In this document: positions 17,521 to 25,972 of the stretch, in pieces
How the letters are laid out: the number at the start of each line of letters is the position of its first letter
Position numbering within the stretch: the stretch's first letter is position 1
Assembly: GCF_001281315.1 (NCBI RefSeq)
Contig: NZ_CP012479.1
Location: 186,001-250,000, forward strand
Direction of reading: 5' to 3'
DNA from: Arthrobacter sp. ERGS1:01
Lineage (GTDB): Bacteria > Actinomycetota > Actinomycetes > Actinomycetales > Micrococcaceae
DNA length: 64,000 nt
Translations under genes and position numbers: made by a program
The notes under the pieces: generated by a model
Seen by the model: the letters and a program-made list of their open reading frames with translations, nothing else
What the model was told of the DNA's origin: nothing
Database searches by the model: none

Positions 17521-18132
17521 ATGACAACCATTGAATCCCTCACCTTGGAAGTGCCCGACGTCGCTTCCGCCGAACGCTTCTACGCCGCAGCCTTTGGGCT
17601 GGGCACCGAACTGCGGCTGCGCGCATCCGAAGCCCCGACCACGGGCTTCCGTGGCTTTACTGTCTCGCTGATCGTCTCGCAGCCCTCCACCGTCACCGCA
17701 CTGGTCGATTCAGCCGTCGACGCCGGCGCGACCGTCCTGAAGCCCGTCAAGAAGTCGTTGTGGGGTTACGGGGGAGTCGTCCAGGCTCCGGACGGCGCCA
17801 TCTGGAAGGTGGCGACGTCGGCGAAGAAGGAAACCGGCCCGGCCACCCGCCAGGTCGAACAAATCGTGGTGCTCCTGGCGGCCGCGGACGTTTCGGCGAG
17901 CAAGAAGTTCTACCTCGATCGGGGTCTCAGGGTAGGGAAGAGCTTCGGCAAGTACGTCGAGTTCGCCATGCCGTCGAGCCCCGTGAAGCTGGCGCTCTAT
18001 GGACCGGCAGCCCTCGCCAAGGATGCCGGCGTCGCTCCCGAAGGCACGGGCTCGCACCGGCTCGTCCTTGGCAGCAGCTCCGGAGCTTTCTCCGACCCGG
18101 ATGGGTTTAGCTGGGAGAGCGCAGTGTCGTAG
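17521..18132 (+). CDS. Glyoxalase/VOC-superfamily protein (two-module)
   Basis: This 203-residue protein has two consecutive VOC half-modules. The first runs from L-T-L-E-V-P-D-V-A-S-A-E-R-F-Y to D-G-A-I-W-K-V. The second runs from I-V-V-L-L-A-A-A-D-V-S-A-S-K-K-F-Y to D-P-D-G-F-S-W-E. His/Glu metal ligands of true glyoxalase I are not evident at the expected places, so catalysis is doubtful; binding or resistance roles are possible. TAGCGT at 17,508-17,513 lies 7 nt before the ATG, so translation is probably leaderless. Confidence 0.8.
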   Translation: MTTIESLTLEVPDVASAERFYAAAFGLGTELRLRASEAPTTGFRGFTVSLIVSQPSTVTALVDSAVDAGATVLKPVKKSLWGYGGVVQAPDGAIWKVATSAKKETGPATRQVEQIVVLLAAADVSASKKFYLDRGLRVGKSFGKYVEFAMPSSPVKLALYGPAALAKDAGVAPEGTGSHRLVLGSSSGAFSDPDGFSWESAVS

Positions 18133-18188
18133 GAGCCTGGGAGGGGGGTGTGTCCGGGGCGCGCCTTGACGCGTGCAAGTATGAATTC

Positions 18189-19216
18189 ATGGAAATCCGA
18201 TTCCCCCGTCCCCTGGCTCCGGGCGACACCATCGCCGTGACGTCGCCGTCGAGCGGAGTAGGTGAAACGCTACGGGGCCGCCTGAACTTTGCCGTGCAGG
18301 CCCTTCGCGAACGCGGATTCGTCGTCGAAATCGGTGACTGCATGGATGGTGCGGGGCACACCAGCGCACCCGTCGAAGAGCGGGCGGCGGAACTGATGCG
18401 AATGCTCCTGGACCCGGGAATTCGGGCGGTCATCCCTCCCTGGGGCGGGGTGACGGCCATTGACCTCATCCCGCACCTGGACCTCGACGCGCTGGCCCAG
18501 GCCGAACCGACCTGGTTCATCGGCTACTCGGACATTTCAACCCTGCTAGCGCCCATCACGCTCCGAACGGGGTGGCGACGCTCCACGGCAGCAATCTCCT
18601 GGATACCCCCTACGACGTTCCCGAACCGCTGATGTCCTGGATCGACATCGCATCCCTGCGGGCCGGCTCGTTCTTCCGGCAGTCCTCGCCGGGAAAGTAC
18701 CGCGTCAATGATTGGGATGACTGGGAACGGACGCCCGACGTCACCGAACACTCCTGGAACGGCGACGGCGGGTGGGTGCGCCTTGATCGCGGCCAGGATC
18801 CCGTGAGCGTTCGGGGTCGATTGATCGGAGGGTGCATCGAGACGCTGGTGAACCTTGCGGGCACCCGCTATCTCGACGCCGCGCCCCTGCGCGAGGGTTC
18901 AGATGGTGCGTTGATTGTCTACGTCGAAGCGTCCGGGGTCGACGCAACCACCATCTGCCGGCATCTTCACGGCATGCGACTGGCCGGGTTTTTCGACGGC
19001 GCCCAGGCCGTGCTGGTGGGCCGCACGGGCGCACCGGACTCTCCGACGCTCACGCAACACGGCGCGGTTCTCGACGCGCTCGGATCCTTGGGCGTACCCA
19101 TCATCGGCAACGTTGAATGCGGCCACGTGCCGCCGCAGCTGCCCATCGTCAATGGAGCGCTGGGGCACCTTGTGTTCAACGAGGACGTTCAGTACTTAGA
19201 GCAAACGTTGCGGTGA
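18189..19216 (+). pseudogene. S66-family LD-carboxypeptidase/MccF-like peptidase with one -1 frameshift
   Basis: Residues 1 to about 127 read from ATG 18,189 in one frame. The continuation T-G-V-A-T-L-H-G lies in the -1 frame, with the break at the GGGG run 18,569-18,572. Adding one G gives a single protein of about 342 residues, the normal S66 length. The nucleophile Ser lies in G-Y-S-D. The Glu (Y-V-E-A-S) and His (E-C-G-H-V-P-P-Q-L-P-I) of the Ser-Glu-His triad follow in the second part. Family members remove C-terminal amino acids from peptidoglycan tetrapeptides or inactivate microcin C. Conservation on both sides of the break suggests a read error or a very recent mutation. Confidence 0.8.
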
Positions 19217-19263
19217 GCTGGACCGCCAGCTGCACCACGAACCGAACCCGAAAGTGTGAAACC

Positions 19264-19830
19264 ATGCCCGCAAATCCTCTCGGTATTGCCCTGCGCAAGC
19301 GACGCGCCGGCCACCATATGCTCGCTTGGGCACGCGCCGATCTCCAAGCACCCGAGAACATGACGCTCACCAGCACTGCATTTGAGCACGGCATGCCAAT
19401 CCCCGAACTGCACCGCGGGCGAATCTTCCGGCCCAACATCTCACCGGAAGTCAGCTGGACACAGCCGCCGGGTCCCACCGAGGAGCTGGTACTCCTTGTG
19501 CAGGACCCCGACGTCCCTTTCGGCGCGCCTGCCACGCATGCACTGGTCCGGGGCATCGATCCATCACTGACCGGGATTCCCGAGAACGCACTGGCCAGTC
19601 CGAGCCCCATCGTCGGGCTCAAACTTGGCCGGGGCGCCATCGGTCGCCGCGGTTGGGCCGGCCCCATGCCGGTCCGCTCCCACGGCCCCCACTCATATGT
19701 CTTCCAACTCTTCGCCCTGGACCGGCAACTCGAGCTGCCCGAAAAGTTCACGCTCACCGATACGCTCGCGGCCATGACCAGGCACCTCCTCGGACGTGCC
19801 CGGCTCGACGGTACCTACGAGATCCGCTAA
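19264..19830 (+). CDS. PEBP/YbhB-family protein
   Basis: This 188-residue protein has the PEBP ligand-site motifs D-P-D-V-P at about residues 83-87, H-A-L-V-R-G-I about 10 residues later, and G-P-H-S-Y-V-F-Q-L-F-A-L-D near 140-152. The ATG at 19,264 is chosen because the longer frame from 19,117 reads back through the end of the S66 gene. No signal peptide is seen, so it is likely cytoplasmic. The function of bacterial PEBP proteins is generally unknown. Confidence 0.8.
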   Translation: MPANPLGIALRKRRAGHHMLAWARADLQAPENMTLTSTAFEHGMPIPELHRGRIFRPNISPEVSWTQPPGPTEELVLLVQDPDVPFGAPATHALVRGIDPSLTGIPENALASPSPIVGLKLGRGAIGRRGWAGPMPVRSHGPHSYVFQLFALDRQLELPEKFTLTDTLAAMTRHLLGRARLDGTYEIR

Positions 19831-19861
19831 CTTCCGTCTCTGGGCAAGCAATTCGTCGGTC

Positions 19862-20557
19862 CTACCTCTGGAGGACTGGCAAGCCCAGCTTTGCGCAGAC
19901 GTTGCTGGCACCGGGGATGACGGCGACGGTGTTGTCGATGACGCATTCAGCCAGCGGCGGGATGTAGTGGCCCGGGACGTTGGTGACCAGTTGGGCGGGG
20001 AATGGCTTGCCATTTGGGTCTCGGTCTCGGGGATCAGACTCGAGCATGACCGGTTTTGGTGACACGAAGCCTTGGGGGATGAGGCTGTTTGTGATTCCGT
20101 TCGGGTTCATGTCTCCGGTGTCCCACATCCTGGCGCAGATTCGTACCGGGTCCTTAACCTGGACCATACCGGCGTTTTCGTCATCCGGGTTCGGGTTGTT
20201 CTTCGCGTCAAAACCAACTTCCATGATGCCGGACGTGATGTAGGGAGGAATCTTCACCGTCTGACCCTCCGGTCCCGGATGCTCAGTGGTTAGATCGGCC
20301 AGGAAGTAGCAACGGATGTCCCGTTTGTCGTTGACGGTTGCGAAAACACTTCCCGTTGGTGGGGTTGAGCGATCGATCTTTGCCACCGTTTCGGTAGTGA
20401 TCTCGTATGCGGTTTTGCTCGAGGGCGTATGAGTCTCCGCGGCCTGAGCAGTCGGTGTCCCGGCCCCCATCCCGAGTGTCAGAGTCGCTGTTGCCGCGAC
20501 CGTCCCGGCTGCGCAGGTGAGTGCAGCTATGGAGAGAATTCTTGATGGTTTCTTCAT
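19862..20557 (-). CDS. Exported paralog of the sigma-linked membrane protein
   Basis: This 231-residue protein starts at ATG 20,557 behind AGAGGAAACC. It has an N-terminal signal peptide (K-K-P-S-R, hydrophobic core, then A-Q-A-A as probable cleavage site near residue 40). Its mature domain of about 150 residues is highly similar to that of the upstream gene at 20,566-21,246: shared R-D-I-R-C-Y, D-L-T-T-E-H-P, G-F-D-A-K-N-N-P-N-P-D-D and N-V-P-G-H-Y-I-P-P-L. Four Cys are conserved between the two, suggesting disulfides outside the cell. No known family is recognised. It is the third gene of the ECF sigma operon, 8 bp after its paralog. Confidence 0.7.
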   Translation of the reverse strand: MKKPSRILSIAALTCAAGTVAATATLTLGMGAGTPTAQAAETHTPSSKTAYEITTETVAKIDRSTPPTGSVFATVNDKRDIRCYFLADLTTEHPGPEGQTVKIPPYITSGIMEVGFDAKNNPNPDDENAGMVQVKDPVRICARMWDTGDMNPNGITNSLIPQGFVSPKPVMLESDPRDRDPNGKPFPAQLVTNVPGHYIPPLAECVIDNTVAVIPGASNVCAKLGLPVLQR

Positions 20558-20565
20558 GGTTTCCT

Positions 20566-21246
20566 CTATTTCTTCACTGCAGGTGATGAACTTTTTTCCA
20601 GGGCGGGGATGCCCAATTTCGCGCAAGTTTCCGGGGGCCCGGGGATGACGGCGACATTTTTGCCGACCACGCATTCGACTAAAGGCGGAATGTAGTGACC
20701 GGGGACGTTGGTGACTAATTGTGGAGGGAATGGATTACCATCTGGGTCACGATCCCTGGGGTCAGATTCGACCATCACCGGTTTTGGTGGGGCGAATCCC
20801 ATGGGAATGAGGCTGTCGGTGATTCCGTTCGGGTTCATGTTGCCGGTGTCCCAGAGATCGGCGCAAATCTTCACTGGATCCTGAACTTGGAGCATCCCCG
20901 CATTTGGATCGTCGGGGTTCGGGTTGTTTTTCGCATCGAAGCCGACCTCCATGATCCCTGTCGTGATGTAGGGAGGCATTTTCACCGACGGATCCTCCGG
21001 TACCGGATGCTCGGTGGTCAGATCTGCCAGGTAGTAGCAGCGAATGTCTCGCGTGTCGTCAACGGGTTTGGTGGCCACGTAGATTCCGGCCGCCGTCGTC
21101 CCGGCCAGGGCGAGGCCCGCGACGGAGATGACCAATGGGGTCTTCCAGCGCTTCGCCGGCTTGGCGGTCCGGCGGGCTTCGCCCACGAGGAGGTTCCGGA
21201 CAGATTGCCTGGTCTGGGCGGGGTACTCAATGTCGGAGAGATTCAT
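20566..21246 (-). CDS. Membrane-anchored protein coupled to an ECF sigma factor (candidate anti-sigma or sensor)
   Basis: This 226-residue protein has a cytoplasmic N-terminus of about 35 residues (starting M-N-L-S-D-I-E-Y-P-A-Q-T-R-Q), one membrane helix at about 36-58 and an extracellular domain of about 165 residues with four Cys. Its ATG overlaps the sigma-factor stop by four bases, the arrangement expected for an anti-sigma factor. The cytoplasmic part is too short for a ZAS/RskA domain, so it would be a new type of anti-sigma or a signal sensor. The extracellular domain is duplicated in the next gene. Function is inferred from position only. Confidence 0.72.
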   Translation of the reverse strand: MNLSDIEYPAQTRQSVRNLLVGEARRTAKPAKRWKTPLVISVAGLALAGTTAAGIYVATKPVDDTRDIRCYYLADLTTEHPVPEDPSVKMPPYITTGIMEVGFDAKNNPNPDDPNAGMLQVQDPVKICADLWDTGNMNPNGITDSLIPMGFAPPKPVMVESDPRDRDPDGNPFPPQLVTNVPGHYIPPLVECVVGKNVAVIPGPPETCAKLGIPALEKSSSPAVKK

Positions 21247-21845
21247 GAAATCCTCGATTCAAAGGGTGTGTTCAACCGTTCCGCGGGAGCCAAATGCGGC
21301 GCCGCCAGCACGAGCTTTTTCCTGGCCCGGCTCAGTCGTGACCGGACAGTGCCGATCCTTACTCTCAAGACGGCGGCTGTTTCTTCGTAGCTGTAACCGT
21401 TCATGAAACAAAGAATCACAGCATCTCGCTCACCGGCGGTCAGTCCGGCCGCACCCCCGAGCAAGCGGCTAACCTCTGCTTCAGCGTCCAGGCGCTCAGC
21501 AATTTCCGCTGCATGGTCAGCGCCGTGTTCCGAATGCGGCAGGCGGGTGAGGAATTGTTCGTGACGGCGTTGTGAGCGTGCCCGATTCCGGTCAACATTG
21601 GTCGCCACACCCAGAAGCCACGGCAGAAGCGAGTCCCGTTCCAACTTGAGCTTGGTACGTTGCCGCCACGCCTCAAGGAAAGTCAGCGAGACCAACTCTT
21701 CGGCGTCATGCCACGACCGTGTCCTACTGAGCGCATATCTGAACAAGGCATCTGCATGCCTGTCGAACAGCGCACCAAGGGCGTCTGAATCCCCTTGAGC
21801 ACACCGCCCCCACAGCACAAAGTCGCTATCCCCCATTAGTTTCAT
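21243..21845 (-). CDS. ECF-type RNA polymerase sigma factor
   Basis: This 200-residue protein has region 2 (D-A-L-F-R-Y-A-L-S-R-T-R-S-W-H-D-A-E-E-L-V, about residues 30-50) and region 4 (G-L-T-A-G-E-R-D-A-V-I-L-C-F-M-N-G-Y-S-Y and V-R-I-G-T-V-R-S-R-L, about 130-175). It lacks the long C-terminal extension of SigJ-type factors. The start is ATG 21,845 or the in-frame ATG 21,836; the frame extends upstream to 22,631 but that part is a shadow of the divergent lipoprotein gene. It is the first gene of a three-gene operon with two paralogous exported proteins. Confidence 0.85.
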   Translation of the reverse strand: MKLMGDSDFVLWGRCAQGDSDALGALFDRHADALFRYALSRTRSWHDAEELVSLTFLEAWRQRTKLKLERDSLLPWLLGVATNVDRNRARSQRRHEQFLTRLPHSEHGADHAAEIAERLDAEAEVSRLLGGAAGLTAGERDAVILCFMNGYSYEETAAVLRVRIGTVRSRLSRARKKLVLAAPHLAPAERLNTPFESRIS

Positions 21846-22005
21846 ACTTAGTAGTGTCCACGACCAATGAATAAGTTCCCGAACCACGAAAGATTTCTCC
21901 TGAGGCATTCCACTCGTCGAAAAGCATTTTGTAGCGGGTCCCCGCCGGCCGTGACTTTCTGGCAGAATCTGGATTTCGGCATCACCAATTTCTCGGGGAG
22001 TAAGA

Positions 22006-22649
22006 ATGGCAATGGTTTTTGGCCTCAAGGAGACACCACTGAAATTGATCATTTCCTTGGTGGTCGCATCCTCGCCCCTGGCGGCCTGCACTCCCATTGG
22101 TCCGGAGACAGACGGGCCACATTCTTCGAAAGCCCCGGCCACAACGAAATCGACGGCGACTGCGAATGATGCACTTGCGTGGGACAGCTGCATGGACCCG
22201 GTAATCAAGCCGGGGAAGCCTTCCAAAGAAGCAGCGAAGCTTGTCGCCGGAGCCCTTACGATCAACACGCCCGGAAGCACCGAAACCAGTGTCCTGCTTA
22301 ACGATCCGGCCACGGTTCTCATCAGCTGGGACGGCGGCGGTCCCGCAACCTCACGCTTCAACGATCGCATCGGCGAAGCCATTGGGTACTCCGCGGAAGG
22401 GGCAACCGGGGTATCAATAGTGTTCTTGACCCTCTCGACGGCGCAAAACAAGTGGGCGCGTTCGTCCAGTACTCGGGCATCGAACCTGTCAGTGTTCCGG
22501 TCACTATCTCCTGTGGAGGGACCTTGACGTCTGTAGGTGTCGTCAATACGTGGAAAGTCCAGGAGTCCGGAATCATCGAGTGTGCGCTTCCCGCTGAAGG
22601 CAGCACCATGGCCTCTGAGGCTAAGAAACAATTCTGCCCTAAGTCCTAG
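22006..22649 (+). pseudogene. Predicted lipoprotein with one -1 frameshift
   Basis: The ATG at 22,006 follows GGGGAG. A lipoprotein signal ends at A-A-C (about residue 28), then a Thr/Ser-rich linker follows. At the GGGG run 22,408-22,411 the frame must shift -1. The following frame continues to 22,649 with paired Cys (S-C-G-G, E-C-A, F-C-P), which suits an extracellular domain. The joined product would be about 214 residues. No family is recognised. It is divergent from the ECF sigma operon (160 bp), and could be a target of that sigma factor. Confidence 0.55.
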
Positions 22650-22841
22650 TTCGGGTGCGGCACAGTCAGGCTTTGTGGACTCACCCGTTCCGAAGCTCAG
22701 GCGCCAGCCGTCAGATCTGTTTGTGCCGGGATTGAAAAATTCTGGGTGGCGGGAACTCGATCCGGCGGCCCAGCATGCTCACATTGCCGGAGCTAACGGA
22801 GTAGACCACGCTGGCGATGCGGGGCGCTCGTGCGCCAAGAA

Positions 22842-22888
22842 TTGAACACGTTCAAAAACAGTGCTTTACTCGTAAGTGAACACGTTCA
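22842..22888 (+). promoter_or_regulatory. Promoter with two TGAACACGTTCA operators
   Basis: TTGAAC (22,842-22,847) and TTTACT (22,865-22,870) are spaced by 17 bp. TGAACACGTTCA occurs twice, at 22,843-22,854 over the -35 box and at 22,877-22,888 just after the -10 box, 34 bp apart. This is a typical layout for repression by the TetR protein encoded immediately downstream. Confidence 0.75.
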
Positions 22889-22904
22889 AAAGAGGGGATT
22901 GGCC

Positions 22905-23558
22905 ATGGGTAACGGCAAGAGCGCCACAACGAGGGCCCTGGTGCTGGACACCGCCCTGGGCATGTTCCGCACCAAGGGCTTCGCGAAGACCACCATGCGG
23001 GGAATTGCCACCGAGGCCGGGGTCTCGCTGGGCAGCGCCTACTACTACTTTGCGTCCAAGGATGAGCTGGTGCTTGAGCTCTACCGGGAATCCGTGGCCG
23101 AACAGCATGCCCTGGCCAGCAAGGCGTTGGCCGGAACCACGGGCTTGGCCGCGAGGCTCAAGGCGGCACTCCACGCCGGCGTGGACGCGCTCACCCCGTA
23201 CCACCAGTTCGGCGGGGCCCTCATTTCCAGTGCCCTCCCGCCGCAATCGGCCGTCAACCCCTTTGGTGAGGCATCGAGCCAGGCCCGGGAGGATGCCGTC
23301 GGCATCTTTGCCGAAGTGGTCGAAGGCGCCAAGGTTCCACCCTTCCTGCGCGCCCAGCTCCCCGAATTGCTGTGGCTGGCCTACATGGGCGTGGTCCTGT
23401 TCTGGGTCTATGACCGCTCAGAGAATCAGCGCCGCACCCGCACGCTGATCGACGGCGCCGCCCCACTGCTGGCGAAGCTCGTCTCCTTCTCCCGCCTGCC
23501 CGTGGTGCGGCCCATGGTCGAGGAAGCGCTGGCGCTCAAGGCCAAGGTGCAGGCATGA
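22905..23558 (+). CDS. TetR-family transcriptional regulator
   Basis: This 217-residue repressor has the N-terminal TetR helix-turn-helix (T-T-M-R-G-I-A-T-E-A-G-V-S-L-G-S-A-Y-Y-Y-F-A-S-K, about residues 30-55) and a ligand domain with a W-L-A-Y-M-G-V-V-L-F-W motif. The ATG at 22,905 has AGAGGGGATT before it; longer frames start inside the operator. Two operators upstream point to autorepression. Its stop overlaps the ATG of an epimerase gene (ATGA), so both are controlled together. The inducer is unknown. Confidence 0.86.
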   Translation: MGNGKSATTRALVLDTALGMFRTKGFAKTTMRGIATEAGVSLGSAYYYFASKDELVLELYRESVAEQHALASKALAGTTGLAARLKAALHAGVDALTPYHQFGGALISSALPPQSAVNPFGEASSQAREDAVGIFAEVVEGAKVPPFLRAQLPELLWLAYMGVVLFWVYDRSENQRRTRTLIDGAAPLLAKLVSFSRLPVVRPMVEEALALKAKVQA

Positions 23559-24445
23559 GAACCGCCGTCCTGGCCGGCGCCTCCGGATTCATTGGCAGCT
23601 ATTTCCGCACCCAACTGGCCGACGCCGGTTGGCAGGTCCGCACGATCGGGCGCACTGGCGATGCCGTCTGGGGTGACACTGCAGCGATAACGGCACTCCT
23701 GGAGAATGTGGAATTGCTGATCAATCTGGCCGGAAAGTCCGTCTCCTGCCGATACACGGCGGCCAACAAGGCGGAGATCCTGCGCTCGCGGGTGAAGACC
23801 ACGGCAGAGCTGGGCCACGCAGTGGCCGCCTGTACCAACCCGCCGCGCGACTGGTTCAACGCGAGCACCGGCACCATCTACCGTGACGCGCGGGACCGCC
23901 CCCAAACCGAGGACGACGGCGAGCTCGGCCAGGGCTTCTCCGTGGACGTGGCGCGGGGCTGGGAGGCGGCACTGGCGGCCGCCCCCACGCCCAAAACACG
24001 GAAGATCCCGCTCCGCATCACCATCGTCATGGGGCCGGCCGGCGGCGTCATGACCCCGTTCAACAATCTGGCGCGAAGTGGGCTGGGCGGACCCATGGGG
24101 GACGGCGGCCAAAAGTTCAGCTGGATCCACGTGGAGGACCTGTTCCGGGCCGTCATGTTCCTCCATGAAAACCCCCGGATCACCGGCCCCGTCAATATCG
24201 GCTCGCCGAATGTGGTGGACAACCGGGAGCTCATGGCAGGAGTCCGCCGCACCGTGCGCAGGCCGTGGGGTCTACCGACGCCGGCATGGCTGCTGAAACT
24301 CGGCGCCGTGCTGATCCGGACGGAAACGGAACTCGTCCTGAAAAGCCGCTGGGTGCAGCCGAAGAAGCTGCAGGACGCCGGATTCACCTGGCAATACCCG
24401 ATGCTGGCCGACGCCCTTGCGGACATCGCGTCCAGAGGTCGCTAG
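23555..24445 (+). CDS. TIGR01777/YfcH-type NAD-dependent epimerase
   Basis: This 296-residue extended-SDR-like protein opens with G-A-S-G-F-I-G-S (about residues 8-15). It has the family-specific L-I-N-L-A-G-K-S-V at about 55-63, R-I-T-I-V-M-G (the usual R-x-G-x-V-L-G) and a F-S-W-I-H-V-E-D-L stretch. The C-terminus has the L-G-x-V-L-I-R-T-E-x-E-L-V-L-K-S-R-W/V-x-P block typical of the DUF1731 end. It is translationally coupled to the TetR gene. The substrate is unknown for the whole family. Confidence 0.85.
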   Translation: MRTAVLAGASGFIGSYFRTQLADAGWQVRTIGRTGDAVWGDTAAITALLENVELLINLAGKSVSCRYTAANKAEILRSRVKTTAELGHAVAACTNPPRDWFNASTGTIYRDARDRPQTEDDGELGQGFSVDVARGWEAALAAAPTPKTRKIPLRITIVMGPAGGVMTPFNNLARSGLGGPMGDGGQKFSWIHVEDLFRAVMFLHENPRITGPVNIGSPNVVDNRELMAGVRRTVRRPWGLPTPAWLLKLGAVLIRTETELVLKSRWVQPKKLQDAGFTWQYPMLADALADIASRGR

Positions 24446-24524
24446 GAGCGGGACGCCGCTGCGAGGAAGAATCCATCCTCCGGAGCCCCATGGGTCCCTC
24501 CCGGAGGGTTGGGGCGGGGAAACC

Positions 24525-24582
24525 CCGTTGAGGGGCCAGATAATCCTGAGCGATGGTTGAGGATTATCTGGGCCCTCAACGG
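24525..24582. terminator. Bidirectional terminator hairpin
   Basis: Arms 24,525-24,547 and 24,560-24,582 pair over 23 bp with one mismatch around a 12-base loop (right arm includes AGGATTATCTGGGCCCTCAA). It lies between the convergent epimerase and aldolase-like genes. Confidence 0.72.
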
Positions 24583-24598
24583 CGGGCGGGTGCCGGGG

Positions 24599-24663
24599 CC
24601 TCGACAGGCTCGACCACCGGAGGCCCCAGGCTCGACCACCGAGGCCCCAGGTTCGACCACAGG
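24599..24663. repeat. Three tandem copies of the GGCTCGACCACCGG repeat
   Basis: CCTCGACAGGCTCGACCACC at the left end is followed by two shortened copies (AGGCTCGACCACC, AGGTTCGACCACA) separated by GAGGCCCC. These are reverse-orientation copies of the GGTGGTCGAGC family seen at 10,276 and 54,841. Confidence 0.7.
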
Positions 24664-24667
24664 AGGA

Positions 24668-25801
24668 TTACCCGCCGATGGAGGACCGGTGGAAGTCGGT
24701 GTGCCAAACATCCACCACGGCGCCGGCGGCATCGGTGGCCAGGTATTCGGGCCAGCGGTCGAAGGCCGAACAGGGATGCGAGATGCCCATTTCCACAATG
24801 TCCGTCACGGCCACGCCCGAGGCGCCCAACAGGACCGCGTGGTGGTCGAAGAGTTTGTGCACGGTGGCCGTTGCATCCGCCTTCGCAGTGCCATTGGCTG
24901 AGTACACTGCCAGCACGGGCGGCAGGCCGGCGTCGTACGGCAGGTCACGCTTGCCGGCACCCACCACAACTAGCCCGTCCTCGGGGGTCGAGACCACCAG
25001 GGCGCGGACGGTCAGGGCCGGAATGAGCCCGGGAATGGGGCTGACACCCGCGTAGGTGCCGTGGTCGTGCGTCGCGTAGCAGCCCGAGCGCAGCAGGTTG
25101 ACCGTGCCGGGAACCGTGGTGGGCAGGAACTCGACCACCCGGTCCGGGAACGCCGATCCGCCCATGGAAAAGATCGGCGCCGACGTTTCGAACAGATCTG
25201 CCAGGTCAACGAAGATATCGCGCGTCAGTGCGCAGTGCCGGTCGACGGCGTCCACGTTGACGGCGTCGCGCGAGTTCGCCACCACGCCCTCGTAACCGGC
25301 AACGCCCACCAGTCGCAGCCCGGGCGCCGTAACGATCAATGCCGCGATTTCGCGGGCCTCCGCAGCGGAACGGACGCCGGTCCGTCCGGCCAGGGTGCCG
25401 ACGTCGATGAGCATCTCCAGGGCCCGGCCGGCACCGGCAAAAACGGAAGCGGCCAGCGCGACGCCGGCTGCCGAGTCGGCGAGGATCCGCACGGTCAGCG
25501 AGGGGTCGGCGTCGAGCCACGCCTTGATCCGGCCAAGGCCGAACCCGTCCACCACCTGGTTGGCGACCAGGATGTCCCGCCGGCCCCAGCCAATGACCGT
25601 GCCCACCTGGTCCACGGTCGCGACGGTCACGCCCACGGCCCCGGCGGCCATTTGGCGTTCGATGATGGGCGCGGACATGGTGGTCTTCACATGCGGTGCG
25701 AGCACCACGTTCCGGTCCCGGCACCAGTCGGCCATGACCTCGATGTTGTGGTCAAGGGCGGCGATATTCAGTCGCAGCTGCGGGAAGGCGGATTCGTTCA
25801 C
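24668..25801 (-). CDS. PLP-dependent D-threonine-aldolase-like / alanine-racemase-fold enzyme
   Basis: This 377-residue protein has an alanine-racemase N-terminal barrel with the PLP Lys39 in P-H-V-K-T-T-M. Its C-terminal beta domain has the D-threonine aldolase/D-serine dehydratase metal pair: His in D-H-H-A-V-L and His-x-Cys in S-H-P-C-S-A-F. Family reactions are cleavage of D-3-hydroxy amino acids or D-serine deamination, needing a divalent metal. The exact substrate cannot be read from the sequence. Upstream is a short AT-richer promoter region shared with the divergent DUF5107 gene. Confidence 0.82.
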   Translation of the reverse strand: MNESAFPQLRLNIAALDHNIEVMADWCRDRNVVLAPHVKTTMSAPIIERQMAAGAVGVTVATVDQVGTVIGWGRRDILVANQVVDGFGLGRIKAWLDADPSLTVRILADSAAGVALAASVFAGAGRALEMLIDVGTLAGRTGVRSAAEAREIAALIVTAPGLRLVGVAGYEGVVANSRDAVNVDAVDRHCALTRDIFVDLADLFETSAPIFSMGGSAFPDRVVEFLPTTVPGTVNLLRSGCYATHDHGTYAGVSPIPGLIPALTVRALVVSTPEDGLVVVGAGKRDLPYDAGLPPVLAVYSANGTAKADATATVHKLFDHHAVLLGASGVAVTDIVEMGISHPCSAFDRWPEYLATDAAGAVVDVWHTDFHRSSIGG

Positions 25802-25972
25802 TTTTTGCTCCTAGGTGGCGCCGCGCCGGGCAGGGTGGCGTTGATTTGGGGATGTGGAAAGTTTATCGGTGCGCGGGACCAACTACTTCGATATGCTCGA
25901 TTGAGGGTGTTTGGCATCTATAACAAGCACGCTCACGCATCGAACCCACCCCAGCCCGGATAGGAACCCCGC

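Noticed and set aside
21857..21881. ECF-type autoregulatory promoter (GGAACTT ... CGT) in front of the sigma gene
   Set aside because: The spacing between the two elements is about 12 bp, shorter than usual, so it is not reported as a promoter.
21846..22631. N-terminal extension of the sigma-factor frame
   Set aside because: It lies antisense to the lipoprotein and matches no sigma region.
22650..22841. A possible gene between the lipoprotein and the TetR gene
   Set aside because: The frame at 22,537-22,845 lacks a start signal and covers the operator; nothing coding is supported.
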